DNA from: Burkholderia sp. USMB20 | Lineage (GTDB): Bacteria > Pseudomonadota > Gammaproteobacteria > Burkholderiales > Burkholderiaceae | DNA length: 64,000 bases | Assembly (NCBI RefSeq): GCF_000949135.2 | Contig: NZ_JTAN02000017.1 | Location: 1-64,000, forward strand | Direction: 5' to 3' | Part shown: positions 41,624-50,329 of the stretch, piece by piece | Layout of the letters: the number at the start of each line of letters is the position of its first letter | Position numbering within the stretch: position 1 is the first letter of the stretch | Notes under the pieces: generated by a model | Database searches by the model: none | Told to the model about the DNA's origin: nothing | What the model saw: only the letters and a program-made list of their open reading frames with translations | Made by a program: the position numbers and the translations under genes

Positions 41624-44317
41624 ATGGCCCACCCACCCGATCGCGCCGACGCGCCCCCCACCGAACTCGTGCTGAAGACGACCGCGCCGCGCGTGCCGGC
41701 GCAGTTGCTCGTGCGCGCGCGGCTGAGCCTCGCCGCGGCGGCGTTCGACGCCCGGCCCGTCACGCTCGTGCAGGCGCCGGCCGGCTACGGCAAGACCTCG
41801 CTGCTCGCGCAATGGCGGCGCGAATCGCTCGCGCTCGGCCGCGCGGTCGTGTGGCTGTCCGCCGACGAGCGCGACGACGCGCCGCGCCTGCTGCAGGGGC
41901 TCGTGCAGGCGGTGCGCACCGGTTGCGCGCGGCCCGCGTTCGGGCGCCTGATTCCGGACGGCGCGGCCCGCGCGCTGGAGGGGCTGACCGCGTGGCTGGC
42001 CGAGGTCGCGCAACTGTCGATCGACGCGCTGCTGATCGTCGACGATGCGGAGCGGCTGCCCGCCGCCGGCCTCGACGCGCTGACCTACGTGCTGCACAAC
42101 GCGCCGCAGAACCTGCGGGTGGTCGTCGCGGCCCGGCGCGGGCTCGATCACGCGGCCGGCGACCTGCTCGCCGGCGGGCAATGCACGCTCGCGGGCCCCG
42201 ACTGGCTGCGCTTCACGCTCGACGAGACGATCGCGCTGGTCGGCGCGCGCTTTGCGCAGCGGGTCGACGCCGACGCGTGCGCGCGGCTGTTCGAGCGCGT
42301 CGACGGCTGGCCGCTCGGGCTGCAGCTCGCGATGGCCGCGATGGCGCGCTCGGCCGATCCGCGCCAGGCTGTCGATGCGCTCGCCGCGCGCATGGACGGC
42401 ACGCGCGACCGGCTCGTCGAACTGCTGCTCGCGAATTTGTCGGCCGACGACACCGCGTTCCTGACCCGCACGAGCGTTGCCGACCGCCTGCATCCGTCGC
42501 TGTGCGCCGCGCTGCTCGACGACGCGGCCGCCCCCGGCCGGCTCGCACGGCTCGCGCGCGACACGCCGCTGTTCATCGCGTCCGACGCTTCCGACTGGTG
42601 CCGGCTGCATCCGCTCGTGCGCGATACGCTGCGCGACCGTCTGACAACGAGCGCCGAAGCGGACCGCAGCGCGCTGCACGCCCGCGCGGCCGCGTGGCTC
42701 GACGCGCACGGGATGACGGAGGAAGCGGCGCGCCACGCGTATGCGGCCGGCCAGTTCGAGACGGCATACGCGCTCGCGCAGCGCTGCCTCGAGGACGCGA
42801 TCAAGCAGGGCCGCATCAACGACGTGCTCGACTGGCTCGCGCTGCTGCCCGATGCGGAACTCGACAAGCGCCCGACGCTGCGGATCGCGGTCGCGTGGGC
42901 GCTGGCGCTCGGCGAGCGCCATGTCGAGGCGCGGCGCCAGATCGCCGGCATCCTCGCCGACCCCGGCACGCCGGCCGCGATGCGCTACGAATGCGCGCTG
43001 ATCCTCAGTGCGGCGGCCTACTACGCGGACGAAATCGACCATTTCGTCGAGCTGTTCGAACCGTGGGCCGACTTCACGCCGCCCGCGGCGACCTGGCTCG
43101 CGCAGATGCACGCGAACCGCCTGTCGGCGCGCGCGATCATCGTCGGCGAACCGGCGCAGGCGCGCCGCTTCCAGCAGGCCGCGCCGCGCGGCGCGACCGC
43201 GGCCGGGTTCGGCTACGTCGCGCGCTGGGGCGAGCTGATCACCGGCCTGAGCTATCTGCGCGAAGGCCAGATCCGGCTCGCGGACGACGCGTTGTCGCCG
43301 GCGCTCGCGCGCGCGGAAGCGGACCTCGGCCGCCGCCATCCGCTGACCTGCATGCTCGCGGCGATGTGCGCGGCGATCGCCTGCGAAGCCGATCGCGTCG
43401 ACCAGGCGGCCGCGCTACTGGCGAACCGGCTCGACGTGCTCGAGCACGCGGGCACGCCCGACACCGTGCTGCTCGGCTACCGGACGGCCGCGCGCATCGC
43501 GCTGCTGCGCGGCGTCGAGCATCGCGCGATCGACCTGCTCGAGGCGCTCGACGCGATGGGCGTCGCGCGCCGGCTGCCGCGCCTGTCGGTCGCGAGCCTC
43601 GCCGAGCAGGTGCGCATTCACGCGGCGCGCTATCGCGAGGCGACCTGCCATGCGCTGGTCGAGCGGATCGATGCGATTGCCGCGGCCGAGTTTCCGTCGC
43701 ACGGGCCGCTGTGGCGGCGCCCCGTCGTGCTGCTGCAGGCGATGGCGCACGCGGGCGCCGCGCTTGCCGCGCGCCGCTGGGACGATGCGTGCGCGGCGCT
43801 CGACGAAGCCGCCGTGCTGGCCCGCGAAATGAGCATGGGACGCGAGCGCATCGAGATCATGGCGCTCAGCGCGTTCGCGCTCGAACAGTCCGGGCACGGC
43901 GGCCGCGCGCTGCTCGACGAGGCGATGAACCTCGCGGACATGTTCGGCCTCACGCGCACGCTCGCCGACGCGCATCCGGCCGTCGCCGACTGGGCGCGCC
44001 GCATCGGCGACGAGACGGCCGCGGGCGACGGACCCGCCCGGCCCGCACAGCCGCAGCCGCGCATCGTGCCGCCCGCGCCGCGCAGCACGGCCAGCCCGCG
44101 CGCGGTGCCGAGCGTCGTGCTGACGCCCAAGGAGCGCGCGATCCTCGAGCTGCTCGCGCGCAACCTGTCGAACAAGGAGATCGCGGTGGCGCTCGCCGTC
44201 GGCGAGGAAACCGTGAAGTGGCACCTGAAGAACCTGTTCGGCAAGCTCGACGCCAGCTCGCGCAAGCATGCGGTGCGCCGCGCGCTGGTGCTCGGGTTGC
44301 TCGAAAGCGCGCCTTGA
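41624..44317 (+). CDS. LuxR/MalT-family (LAL) ATP-dependent regulator
   Basis: 897 residues from the ATG at 41624. Walker A is APAGYGKTS (about residue 49) and Walker B is LLIVDDAERL (about 137). The centre (about 340-780) is a helical TPR-like repeat region. The C-terminal LuxR HTH reads LTPKERAILELLARNLSNKEIAVALAVGEETVKWHLKNLFGKL in substance (about 830-890). MalT relatives are activators switched by an inducer and ATP. It is divergent from the BKACE operon across 255 nt and is followed by a porin gene, both likely targets. A 125-bp relic of a paralogue lies at 27269. Confidence 0.94.
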   Translation: MAHPPDRADAPPTELVLKTTAPRVPAQLLVRARLSLAAAAFDARPVTLVQAPAGYGKTSLLAQWRRESLALGRAVVWLSADERDDAPRLLQGLVQAVRTGCARPAFGRLIPDGAARALEGLTAWLAEVAQLSIDALLIVDDAERLPAAGLDALTYVLHNAPQNLRVVVAARRGLDHAAGDLLAGGQCTLAGPDWLRFTLDETIALVGARFAQRVDADACARLFERVDGWPLGLQLAMAAMARSADPRQAVDALAARMDGTRDRLVELLLANLSADDTAFLTRTSVADRLHPSLCAALLDDAAAPGRLARLARDTPLFIASDASDWCRLHPLVRDTLRDRLTTSAEADRSALHARAAAWLDAHGMTEEAARHAYAAGQFETAYALAQRCLEDAIKQGRINDVLDWLALLPDAELDKRPTLRIAVAWALALGERHVEARRQIAGILADPGTPAAMRYECALILSAAAYYADEIDHFVELFEPWADFTPPAATWLAQMHANRLSARAIIVGEPAQARRFQQAAPRGATAAGFGYVARWGELITGLSYLREGQIRLADDALSPALARAEADLGRRHPLTCMLAAMCAAIACEADRVDQAAALLANRLDVLEHAGTPDTVLLGYRTAARIALLRGVEHRAIDLLEALDAMGVARRLPRLSVASLAEQVRIHAARYREATCHALVERIDAIAAAEFPSHGPLWRRPVVLLQAMAHAGAALAARRWDDACAALDEAAVLAREMSMGRERIEIMALSAFALEQSGHGGRALLDEAMNLADMFGLTRTLADAHPAVADWARRIGDETAAGDGPARPAQPQPRIVPPAPRSTASPRAVPSVVLTPKERAILELLARNLSNKEIAVALAVGEETVKWHLKNLFGKLDASSRKHAVRRALVLGLLESAP

Positions 44318-44606
44318 CGCGCGCGTTGCCCGCCTGCGCACGTCCGAAGCGACTTAACTGGCCTTGATCCGCCTTGAGCGGCCTTGCCCGGCCGTTGATG
44401 ACAACCGCGTTGCACGGGTTCCCCGCCGATTCTCCGCAACCCTGCCCCCCGCGCATGGGGGGGAGCGGCCGCGCGCCGTTGCGTAGTCTTTCCGCACGGC
44501 TCGCACCGGCGTCGCACCCGGCGCCCTCCCGCCTGCCTCGATGCTTCCCCCGCTGCACCCGCCCGGGCTCGATCCCGGGCGGTCCATTACGATCCTGGAG
44601 ATTTCG
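44318..44606 (+). promoter_or_regulatory. Porin upstream region with two GC hairpins
   Basis: 289 nt. CCCCCC (44445-44450) / GGGGGG (44457-44462) and GCCCGGG (44561-44567) / CCCGGGC (44574-44580) are short strong hairpins. The second ends 26 nt before the porin ATG and could fold in the leader RNA just ahead of the TGGAG ribosome-binding site. The first may terminate the LuxR transcript. GGCCTTG repeats three times at 44360-44388. Confidence 0.4.
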
Positions 44607-45731
44607 ATGAAGACGAAACTGGCCGCGCTCGCGGCGCTTGCCGGCAGTGCGGCGCTCGCGCACGCGCAATCCTCCGTCACGCTGTACGGGGTGGTCGACA
44701 CGGGCCTGCTGTACCAGAGCACGTCGGCCGCGTCGTTCGGCCCGAACGCGCCGAACACCGGCAAGGTGTTCCGCATGAAGGACGGCGGCATCTATTCGAG
44801 CTTCTGGGGCATCAAGGGCAGCGAGGACATCGGCGGCGGCTACAAGGTCAACTTCAAGCTGCAGGGCTCGTTCGACAGCGGCACCGGCAGGATGCAGCTG
44901 AGCGACACGCCGGGCGCCGTCGCGATCTTCAACCAGGTTGCGTCGCTCGGCGTGTCCGGGCCGTTCGGCACCTTCACGGCCGGCCGCCAGATCGTGCCGA
45001 TGATCTACGCGATGGCCGACACCGACGTGCGCAACGCGCAGTTCTTCGGCAGCGTGCTGACCGCGTGGCTCGGCCTGAACACCGCGGCCGGCTGGCCGGG
45101 GACGAGCACCAACGGCGCGATCGGCGCGCTGTACGACAGCAATGCGCTCGTCTATCAGTCGCCGACCTTCGCGGGCGCGTCGATCGCGCTCGAATACGCG
45201 CCCGGTGGCGTCGCCGGGCAGTTCCAGGGCGGCACGCGCGAATCGGTCGTGCTGCGGTATTCGAACTACGGGCTCAACGCGTCGGCCGTCTACTACAACG
45301 GCCACGACACGAATCCGGCGCCGGGTGTCGCGCCGACCGGCGTCGACAACAACCGCTTCATCTATGTCGGCGCGAAATACACGATCCGCGATTTCTCGGT
45401 GTCGGCGTCGTACGGCAACGGCAGGAATCCGTCGCATGCGGACAAGGTGAACCTCGACATGCTGTCGGCCGGCGTCGGCTATCGCTTCACGCCCGCGTTG
45501 CAGGTGACGTCGGCGGTGTATTACCTGAAGGACCGCAACCGTTCGGAAAACCGCTCGACGGCCGTCGTGCTCACGGCCGACTACAGCCTGTCGAAGCGGT
45601 CGATGGTCTATGCGCAGGTCGGCCACGTGAACAACCGCGGCACGATGAACCAGATGCTCGTGTACGGACAGCCGGTCGCGCCCGGGGTCGGCACGACCGC
45701 GGCGATGGTCGGGTTGCGGCACAACTTCTGA
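44607..45731 (+). CDS. Gram-negative general porin (Burkholderia type)
   Basis: 374 residues. The signal peptide MKTKLAALAALAGSAALAHA is cleaved before QSSVTLYGVVDTGLLYQ, a textbook neisserial/burkholderial trimeric porin start. SFWGIKGSEDIGGGYKVNFKLQGSFD and GPFGTFTAGRQ are strand motifs, and the protein ends in GLRHNF with the terminal Phe required for outer-membrane assembly. TGGAG lies 8 nt before the start. It follows the MalT-like gene and may admit the substrate of the divergent catabolic operon. Confidence 0.96.
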   Translation: MKTKLAALAALAGSAALAHAQSSVTLYGVVDTGLLYQSTSAASFGPNAPNTGKVFRMKDGGIYSSFWGIKGSEDIGGGYKVNFKLQGSFDSGTGRMQLSDTPGAVAIFNQVASLGVSGPFGTFTAGRQIVPMIYAMADTDVRNAQFFGSVLTAWLGLNTAAGWPGTSTNGAIGALYDSNALVYQSPTFAGASIALEYAPGGVAGQFQGGTRESVVLRYSNYGLNASAVYYNGHDTNPAPGVAPTGVDNNRFIYVGAKYTIRDFSVSASYGNGRNPSHADKVNLDMLSAGVGYRFTPALQVTSAVYYLKDRNRSENRSTAVVLTADYSLSKRSMVYAQVGHVNNRGTMNQMLVYGQPVAPGVGTTAAMVGLRHNF

Positions 45732-46053
45732 CGACGCGGTGCGGTGTGGCACGGGTGCCGCAGCGCGCAGGGCCTGGCGCGATGTCCGCAGGCATCCGTT
45801 CGCGACACGTCGATGCGTCGTCTGTTGAGGCGGCTGACCGAAACAGGCAGGCGCGCTGCGCGCGGCGGCGCACGGACACGACGCGCGGCCGCCGTCTGCA
45901 GCGATCGCGGGGATCGGCTACAGTGGGCGTCTTCGGCGCGCCCCGCCCGCCGGTCGATGCGTTCGTCCCGTTCCTGCCGCCGTGTCAGCGGCTGCCGGCG
46001 ACGCGCGGCAGGCCGGCGGGGCGCGGATCCTCAACGTTGACGAACGAACCTCC
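45732..46053. other. Intergenic, nothing recognised
   Basis: 322 nt between the porin and the GST gene, both plus strand. Only a short GGCAC/GTGCC hairpin (around 45757) stands out. The GST promoter should be here but no consensus box was identified. Confidence 0.4.
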
Positions 46054-46758
46054 ATGCCCGATCTGTCCGCCTTCCCGATCACGAAAAAATGGCCGGCCCA
46101 GCATCCCGACCGTCTCCAGCTGTACTCGCTGCCGACGCCGAACGGCGTCAAGGTGTCGATCATGCTCGAGGAAACCGGCCTGCCGTACGAGCCGCACCTC
46201 GTGCGCTTCGACACGAACGACCAGCTGTCGCCCGAATTCCTGTCGCTGAACCCGAACAACAAGATCCCGGCGATCATCGATCCGAACGGCCCCGACGGCC
46301 GGCCGCTGGCGCTGTTCGAATCCGGCGCGATCCTGATCTATCTCGCGGACAAGACGGGCCAGCTGATCCCGAAGGATCCGGCGGGCCGCTACGAGACGAT
46401 CCAGTGGGTGATGTTCCAGATGGGCGGCATCGGCCCGATGTTCGGGCAGGTCGGCTTCTTCCACAAGTTCGCGGGCCGCGACTACGAGGACAAGCGTCCG
46501 CGCGACCGCTACGTCGCCGAATCGAAGCGCCTGCTCGGCGTGCTCGACGCGCATCTCGCGAACCGCAAGTGGGTGATGGGCGATACGTACACGATCGCCG
46601 ACATCGCGATCTTCCCGTGGGTGCGCAACCTCGTCGGCTTCTATGAAGCGGGCGACCTGGTCGGCTTCGGCGAATTCAAGCATGTCGCGCGGGCGCTCGA
46701 CGCGTTCGTCGCGCGTCCGGCCGTCGCGCGCGGGCTCAACATCCCGGCACGCGGCTGA
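46054..46758 (+). CDS. Glutathione S-transferase, YghU/YfcG-like (Nu class)
   Basis: 234 residues from the ATG at 46054. The thioredoxin-like N-terminal domain has LYSLPTPNGVKVSIMLEETGLPYE (about residues 20-45), where TPNG is the Nu-class active site, then NPNNKIPAIID and ALFESGAILIYLADK, the glutathione gamma-glutamyl site. The C-terminal helical domain contains MGDTYTIADIAIFPW. Nu-class enzymes act mainly as glutathione disulfide-bond reductases. A hairpin terminator follows. Confidence 0.95.
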   Translation: MPDLSAFPITKKWPAQHPDRLQLYSLPTPNGVKVSIMLEETGLPYEPHLVRFDTNDQLSPEFLSLNPNNKIPAIIDPNGPDGRPLALFESGAILIYLADKTGQLIPKDPAGRYETIQWVMFQMGGIGPMFGQVGFFHKFAGRDYEDKRPRDRYVAESKRLLGVLDAHLANRKWVMGDTYTIADIAIFPWVRNLVGFYEAGDLVGFGEFKHVARALDAFVARPAVARGLNIPARG

Positions 46759-46764
46759 GCCGCG

Positions 46765-46792
46765 CGGCGGGCCCACGCGGTGCGGCCCGCCG
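46765..46792 (+). terminator. Hairpin terminator after the GST gene
   Basis: CGGCGGGCC (46765-46773) / GGCCCGCCG (46784-46792), 10-nt loop, starting 7 nt after the GST stop and followed by TCTGT. Confidence 0.6.
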
Positions 46793-46913
46793 TCTGTCCG
46801 GCCCGCCGCAGCGCGCGGCGGGCGGTTCACGCGCTGCCTTTCTTTTACGCGTTTCCTGTCGGCGTTTCCATTTCCCGCTCGTCGCGCTCGTTCGACGTGA
46901 CGATACGGCGGCG

Positions 46914-47426
46914 CTACCTTTCGGCCGACGCCGACGCTTCTCCTCCCAATCCCGCCAGCAGCTTCTCGAGCAACGCCGCAAGTTGCGCCTGCTCCGCCTC
47001 CGACAGCGCGGCCAGCATCGCACGCTGATTGTCGACGTGCGCGACCACCGCATCGTCGATCAGCGCGCGGCCGGCGTCGGTCAGCGCGACGAGCGTGCCG
47101 CGGCCATCGGCCGGGTTCGGCCGGCGCTCGACCCAGCCGGCCTTCTGCAGCCGGTCGATGCGCGCGGTCATCCCGCCGGACGACATCATCAGCGCGTCGT
47201 ACAGCGCGGTCGGTGTCAGCGCGAACGGCGCGCCGCTGCGCCGCAGCGTCGCCAGCACGTCGAACTCGCCCGGCTGCATCCCGTAGCGCGCGAACAGCGG
47301 ATTGAGACCATCGCGCGCGATCACGAGCGCGGCTTCCTGCAGCCGTCCCATCACGAGCATCGACGATGCATCCAGATCCGGACGCTCGACGCGCCACTGC
47401 GCGAGCGCATGCGCGGCTCGATCCAT
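46914..47426 (-). CDS. MarR-family transcriptional regulator
   Basis: 170 residues from the ATG at 47426, with GAGGAGGG upstream; an 18-nt longer start exists at 47444. The winged HTH covers about residues 50-130: GEFDVLATLRRSGAPFALTPTALYDALMMSSGGMTARIDRLQKAGWVERRPNPADGRGTLVALTDAG in substance. It is divergent from an MFS gene, with two near-identical palindromes in between, the classical arrangement of a MarR repressor controlling an exporter and itself. The partner MFS gene is broken. Confidence 0.93.
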   Translation of the reverse strand: MDRAAHALAQWRVERPDLDASSMLVMGRLQEAALVIARDGLNPLFARYGMQPGEFDVLATLRRSGAPFALTPTALYDALMMSSGGMTARIDRLQKAGWVERRPNPADGRGTLVALTDAGRALIDDAVVAHVDNQRAMLAALSEAEQAQLAALLEKLLAGLGGEASASAER

Positions 47427-47447
47427 TAACCCTCCTCGGCTCACCAG

Positions 47448-47495
47448 TTATCTTGACGTCGAGATAAATACGCATTTATCTTGATGTCGAGATAC
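47448..47495. promoter_or_regulatory. Two tandem MarR-type palindromes
   Basis: TTATCTTGACGTCGAGATAA (47448-47467) is symmetric at 18 of 20 bases. TTATCTTGATGTCGAGATAC (47476-47495) repeats it with two changes. Centres are 28 bp apart. They fill the short gap between the marR start and the divergent MFS frame, so MarR would cover both promoters. Confidence 0.75.
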
Positions 47496-47560
47496 TTTAC
47501 ATGAAAATGCACGGCACGCAGACGAAGGTGTCGTGCACCGATATCGAGGGCCACTCCATC

Positions 47561-48560
47561 ATGAATCGCTTCACTTCCCCCGGCTGGCGGCTGGCCGCCA
47601 TCGTACTGGTCGGGTTGAACCTGCGGCCCGCGCTGGCCGCGATCGGTCCGCTGCTCGACATGATCCAGCGTGCGACCGGCATCGGCGACGGCGCGGCGAG
47701 CCTGCTGACCACGATCCCGATCCTGCTGATGGGCCTGGGCGCGCTCGGCGCGCGGCGGCTGCAGCGCGTGACGGGGATCGCCGGCGGCGTGTGGCTCGGC
47801 GTCGTGCTGATCGGGCTCGCGTGCGCGTCGCGCTTCGGCGCGCAGCACGCATGGCTGCTGCTCGCGAGCGCAGGTTGCGCGGGCATCGGGATCGCGATGG
47901 TGCAGGCGCTGCTGCCGGGGTTCGTGAAGGCGCATTTCGCGACGCGCATCGGCGGCGCGATGGGCGTCTATTCGACGTCGATCATGGGCGGCGCGGTACT
48001 CGCGAGCGTCGTCGCGCCGTTCGCCGCGGCCCGCTGGAGCTGGCTGGTCGCGCTCGCGGGCTGGGCGCTGCCGGCCGCGGTCGCGGCGCTCGAGGCGAGG
48101 CACGGCCGGCAGCCTGCTCGGCGGCGTGACGCTCGCGGAAGTCGTCGCGGGGCTGGCGATCTCGGCGACGATCGACCGCCTGCCCGATCGCCGGCCCGCG
48201 CTGCACGCGGCGATCGCGTCGCTGTTTGCCGGATTGCTGGTGATGCTGGCCGCGCCGGACACGCTCGCGATGCCGGCCGCGCTGCTGCTTGGCGCGGGGA
48301 TCGGCGCGCTGTTCCCGCTGTCGCTGATCGTCACGGTCGATCATGCGGCGACGCCGGCCGACGCGGCATCGCTGACGGGGTTCGTGCAGGGTGTCGGCTA
48401 TCTGGTCGCCGGGTTGTTTCCGTTCGCGGCCGGCATCGTGCGCCAGCATCTCGCGGATCTGACGCCGGCATGGATCGCGATGGCATGCCTGTGCGTCGTG
48501 CTGTTCGCGCTGGCGGCCGGCTTCGCGCCGCAGTTTGCGCGGCGCGTCGCGCGGGCGTAG
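47561..48560 (+). pseudogene. CynX/NimT-type MFS transporter gene with internal deletion and frameshift
   Basis: The N-terminal half (47561 to about 48110) reads MNRFTSPGWRLAAIVLVGLNLRPALAAIGPLLDMIQ in substance and continues through about six helices. At about 48110-48125 the frame runs into basic nonsense. The C-terminal half continues in another frame from about 48116 to 48560 (GSLLGGVTLAEVVAGLAIS... to FAPQFARRVARA). Together they total about 335 residues against about 400 usual for this family, so roughly 60 residues around helix 6-7 are missing plus a frame change. The gene most likely makes no working transporter. Confidence 0.75.
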
Positions 48561-48624
48561 CGCCGGTCAGACGCGGCGCGGGAAGGCGTCGACCCGGTTC
48601 GCGGCCGGCGCGCGGTTGCCCGTT

Positions 48625-48778
48625 GCCGGTTCATGCGGCGCCGTTCGACGATGGATATCGATCGGCGGCCCGGCTCGCGCGGTTGCCCGTTGTCACCCGG
48701 TCGTGCCGGTTCATGCGGTGAGCGCCGTTCGACGATGGGTATCGATCGGTTGCCCCGCTCGCGAGGCAACCCATTGTC
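48625..48778. repeat. Two-copy 80-bp direct repeat
   Basis: Copy 1 (48625-48694) and copy 2 (48705-48778) share GCCGGTTCATGCGG, GCCGTTCGACGATGG and TATCGATCGG in the same order, offset by 80 bp, with small indels. The repeat lies in the non-coding gap between the broken MFS gene and cobM. Function unknown; no other copies noticed in the window. Confidence 0.75.
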
Positions 48779-48824
48779 GCGATGCCTCGCAACGCGAAGT
48801 GCGTTGCGTTCCGTACACGCGTCA

Positions 48825-49553
48825 TCACCCCCCGCTCGCGTACAGCGTCGAATCCGCGAACCCTTCCGCGTCGAGCACGCGTCCGATCAGGATCAGCGCG
48901 GTGCGTTCGATCTGCGTGCCCTGCACCTTGCCGACGATGTCGGCCAGCGTGCCGGTCACGCGCTCCTCGTCGGGCCAGCTCGCGCGGTAGATCACCGCGA
49001 CCGGGCACGCGGGCCCGTAATGCGGCAGCACTTCGTCGACGATCCGCGCGAGATGCCGCACGCCGAGGTGAATCGCGAGCGTTGCGCGATGCGCGGCGAG
49101 CGCGCCGAGTGCTTCGCCTTCCGGCATCGTCGTCTTGCCCGCGAAGCGCGTGAGGATCACCGTCTGCGCGACACCGGGCAGCGTCAGCTCGACCCCGAGC
49201 GTCGCCGCGCAGGCGGCCGTGGCCGTCACGCCCGGCACGATTTCATAGGGAATCCCGAGCGATTTCAGCCGGCGGATCTGTTCGCCGATCGCACCGTACA
49301 GCGACGGATCGCCCGAATGCACGCGCGCGACGTCCTGCCCTTTCGCATGCGCGTCGGCGAGCAGCGCGACGATCGCGTCGAGGTCGAGCTCGGCGGTATT
49401 GACGACCCGTTCCGCACGATGGCCGTCAAGCACGGCCGGCGGCACGAGCGACCCTGCATACAGGATCACCGGGCACGTGCGCACGAGGCGCTGGCCCTTT
49501 ACCGTGATCAGCTCCGGGTCGCCGGGGCCCGCGCCGATGAAATACACCGTCAT
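48825..49553 (-). CDS. cobM: Precorrin-4 C11-methyltransferase
   Basis: 242 residues. TVYFIGAGPGDPELITVKG at the N-terminus is the first SAM-binding motif of the corrin methyltransferases. RVHSGDPSLYGAIGEQ (about residue 77) and VTATAACAATLGVELTLPGVAQTVILTR follow, the latter characteristic of CobM/CbiF. It methylates C11 of the corrin ring. Last gene of the minus-strand cobalamin arm, 44 nt after cobK. Confidence 0.96.
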   Translation of the reverse strand: MTVYFIGAGPGDPELITVKGQRLVRTCPVILYAGSLVPPAVLDGHRAERVVNTAELDLDAIVALLADAHAKGQDVARVHSGDPSLYGAIGEQIRRLKSLGIPYEIVPGVTATAACAATLGVELTLPGVAQTVILTRFAGKTTMPEGEALGALAAHRATLAIHLGVRHLARIVDEVLPHYGPACPVAVIYRASWPDEERVTGTLADIVGKVQGTQIERTALILIGRVLDAEGFADSTLYASGG

Positions 49554-49597
49554 CGAAAAATCTCCGTCAATTCATGGGACAGCCGGGTCGCGTGGCA

Positions 49598-50329
49598 TCA
49601 AGCACGCGCGGCCGGGTCGAGCGCATCGAGCAGCGCGGCGGCCGAGTCGAACGCGCGGTCGGCGTCGGGCAGCGGCGGCCGGCGCAGCATCACGACCGGC
49701 AGCCGGCGTTCGCGCGCGACGTCGAGCTTGGCTTCGGTCGCGGCGCCGCCGCTGTTCTTGCTGACGACGACGTCGATGCCCGCGAGCGCGAACAGCGCGC
49801 GTTCATTCTCGAGCGTGAACGGCCCGCGCGCGGCGACGATCTGCGCGCGCGCGTTGCCGGGATGCGCATCGAGGCAGCGCACCAGCCAGAACTGGTGCGG
49901 CGGGATCGCGTCGAGATGCGCGAGCGGTTCGCGGCCGAGCGTGAACAGCGGCCGCCGGAACGGCGCGAGCGCGGCCTCGATGCCGGCCCAGTCGTCGACC
50001 ATCCGCCAGTCGTCGCCGGGTTGCGGCGCCCACGGCGCGCGGCGCAGCGCCCACAGCGGCACGCCCGCGTCGCGCGCGGCGGCCGCCGCGTTCGCGCTGA
50101 TGCGCGCGGCATACGGATGCGTGGCGTCGATCACGAGGCCGATGCCGGCACCGCGCAGATACGCGGCGAGCCCAGCCGCCCCGCCGAAGCCGCCGACGCG
50201 CACGTCGCAGCGCAGGTCGTCGGGCACCTTGCCGAGACCCGCGAGGCTATAGACGTGCCGCGGACCGAGCGCGCGTGCGATCTTCAGCGCGTCGCCAGTG
50301 CCGCCGAGCAGCAGGATGCGCGCGCTCAT
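49598..50329 (-). CDS. cobK: Precorrin-6A reductase
   Basis: 243 residues. [19 protein letters not shown] (residues 3-20) is the nucleotide-binding start. [19 protein letters not shown] (about 75) is the family hallmark, and [11 protein letters not shown] and [18 protein letters not shown] (about 200) complete it. It reduces precorrin-6A (or its cobalt form) with NADPH. Its ATG overlaps the stop of cbiD by 4 nt. Confidence 0.96.
   Translation of the reverse strand: MSARILLLGGTGDALKIARALGPRHVYSLAGLGKVPDDLRCDVRVGGFGGAAGLAAYLRGAGIGLVIDATHPYAARISANAAAAARDAGVPLWALRRAPWAPQPGDDWRMVDDWAGIEAALAPFRRPLFTLGREPLAHLDAIPPHQFWLVRCLDAHPGNARAQIVAARGPFTLENERALFALAGIDVVVSKNSGGAATEAKLDVARERRLPVVMLRRPPLPDADRAFDSAAALLDALDPAARA

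Noticed and set aside
41425-44367. 980-codon frame overlapping the LuxR/MalT gene
   Set aside because: Arg/Ala-rich shadow in the +1 frame. The 897-residue frame has Walker motifs and the LuxR HTH.
44401-44540. G-quadruplex or rRNA-like element before the porin
   Set aside because: A single C6/G7 hairpin does not supply the repeated G tracts needed, and no rRNA-like sequence is present.
48625-48778. Possible CRISPR array
   Set aside because: Only two imperfect copies of a 70-74 bp unit with a 10-bp gap; no short repeats with unique spacers and no cas genes.
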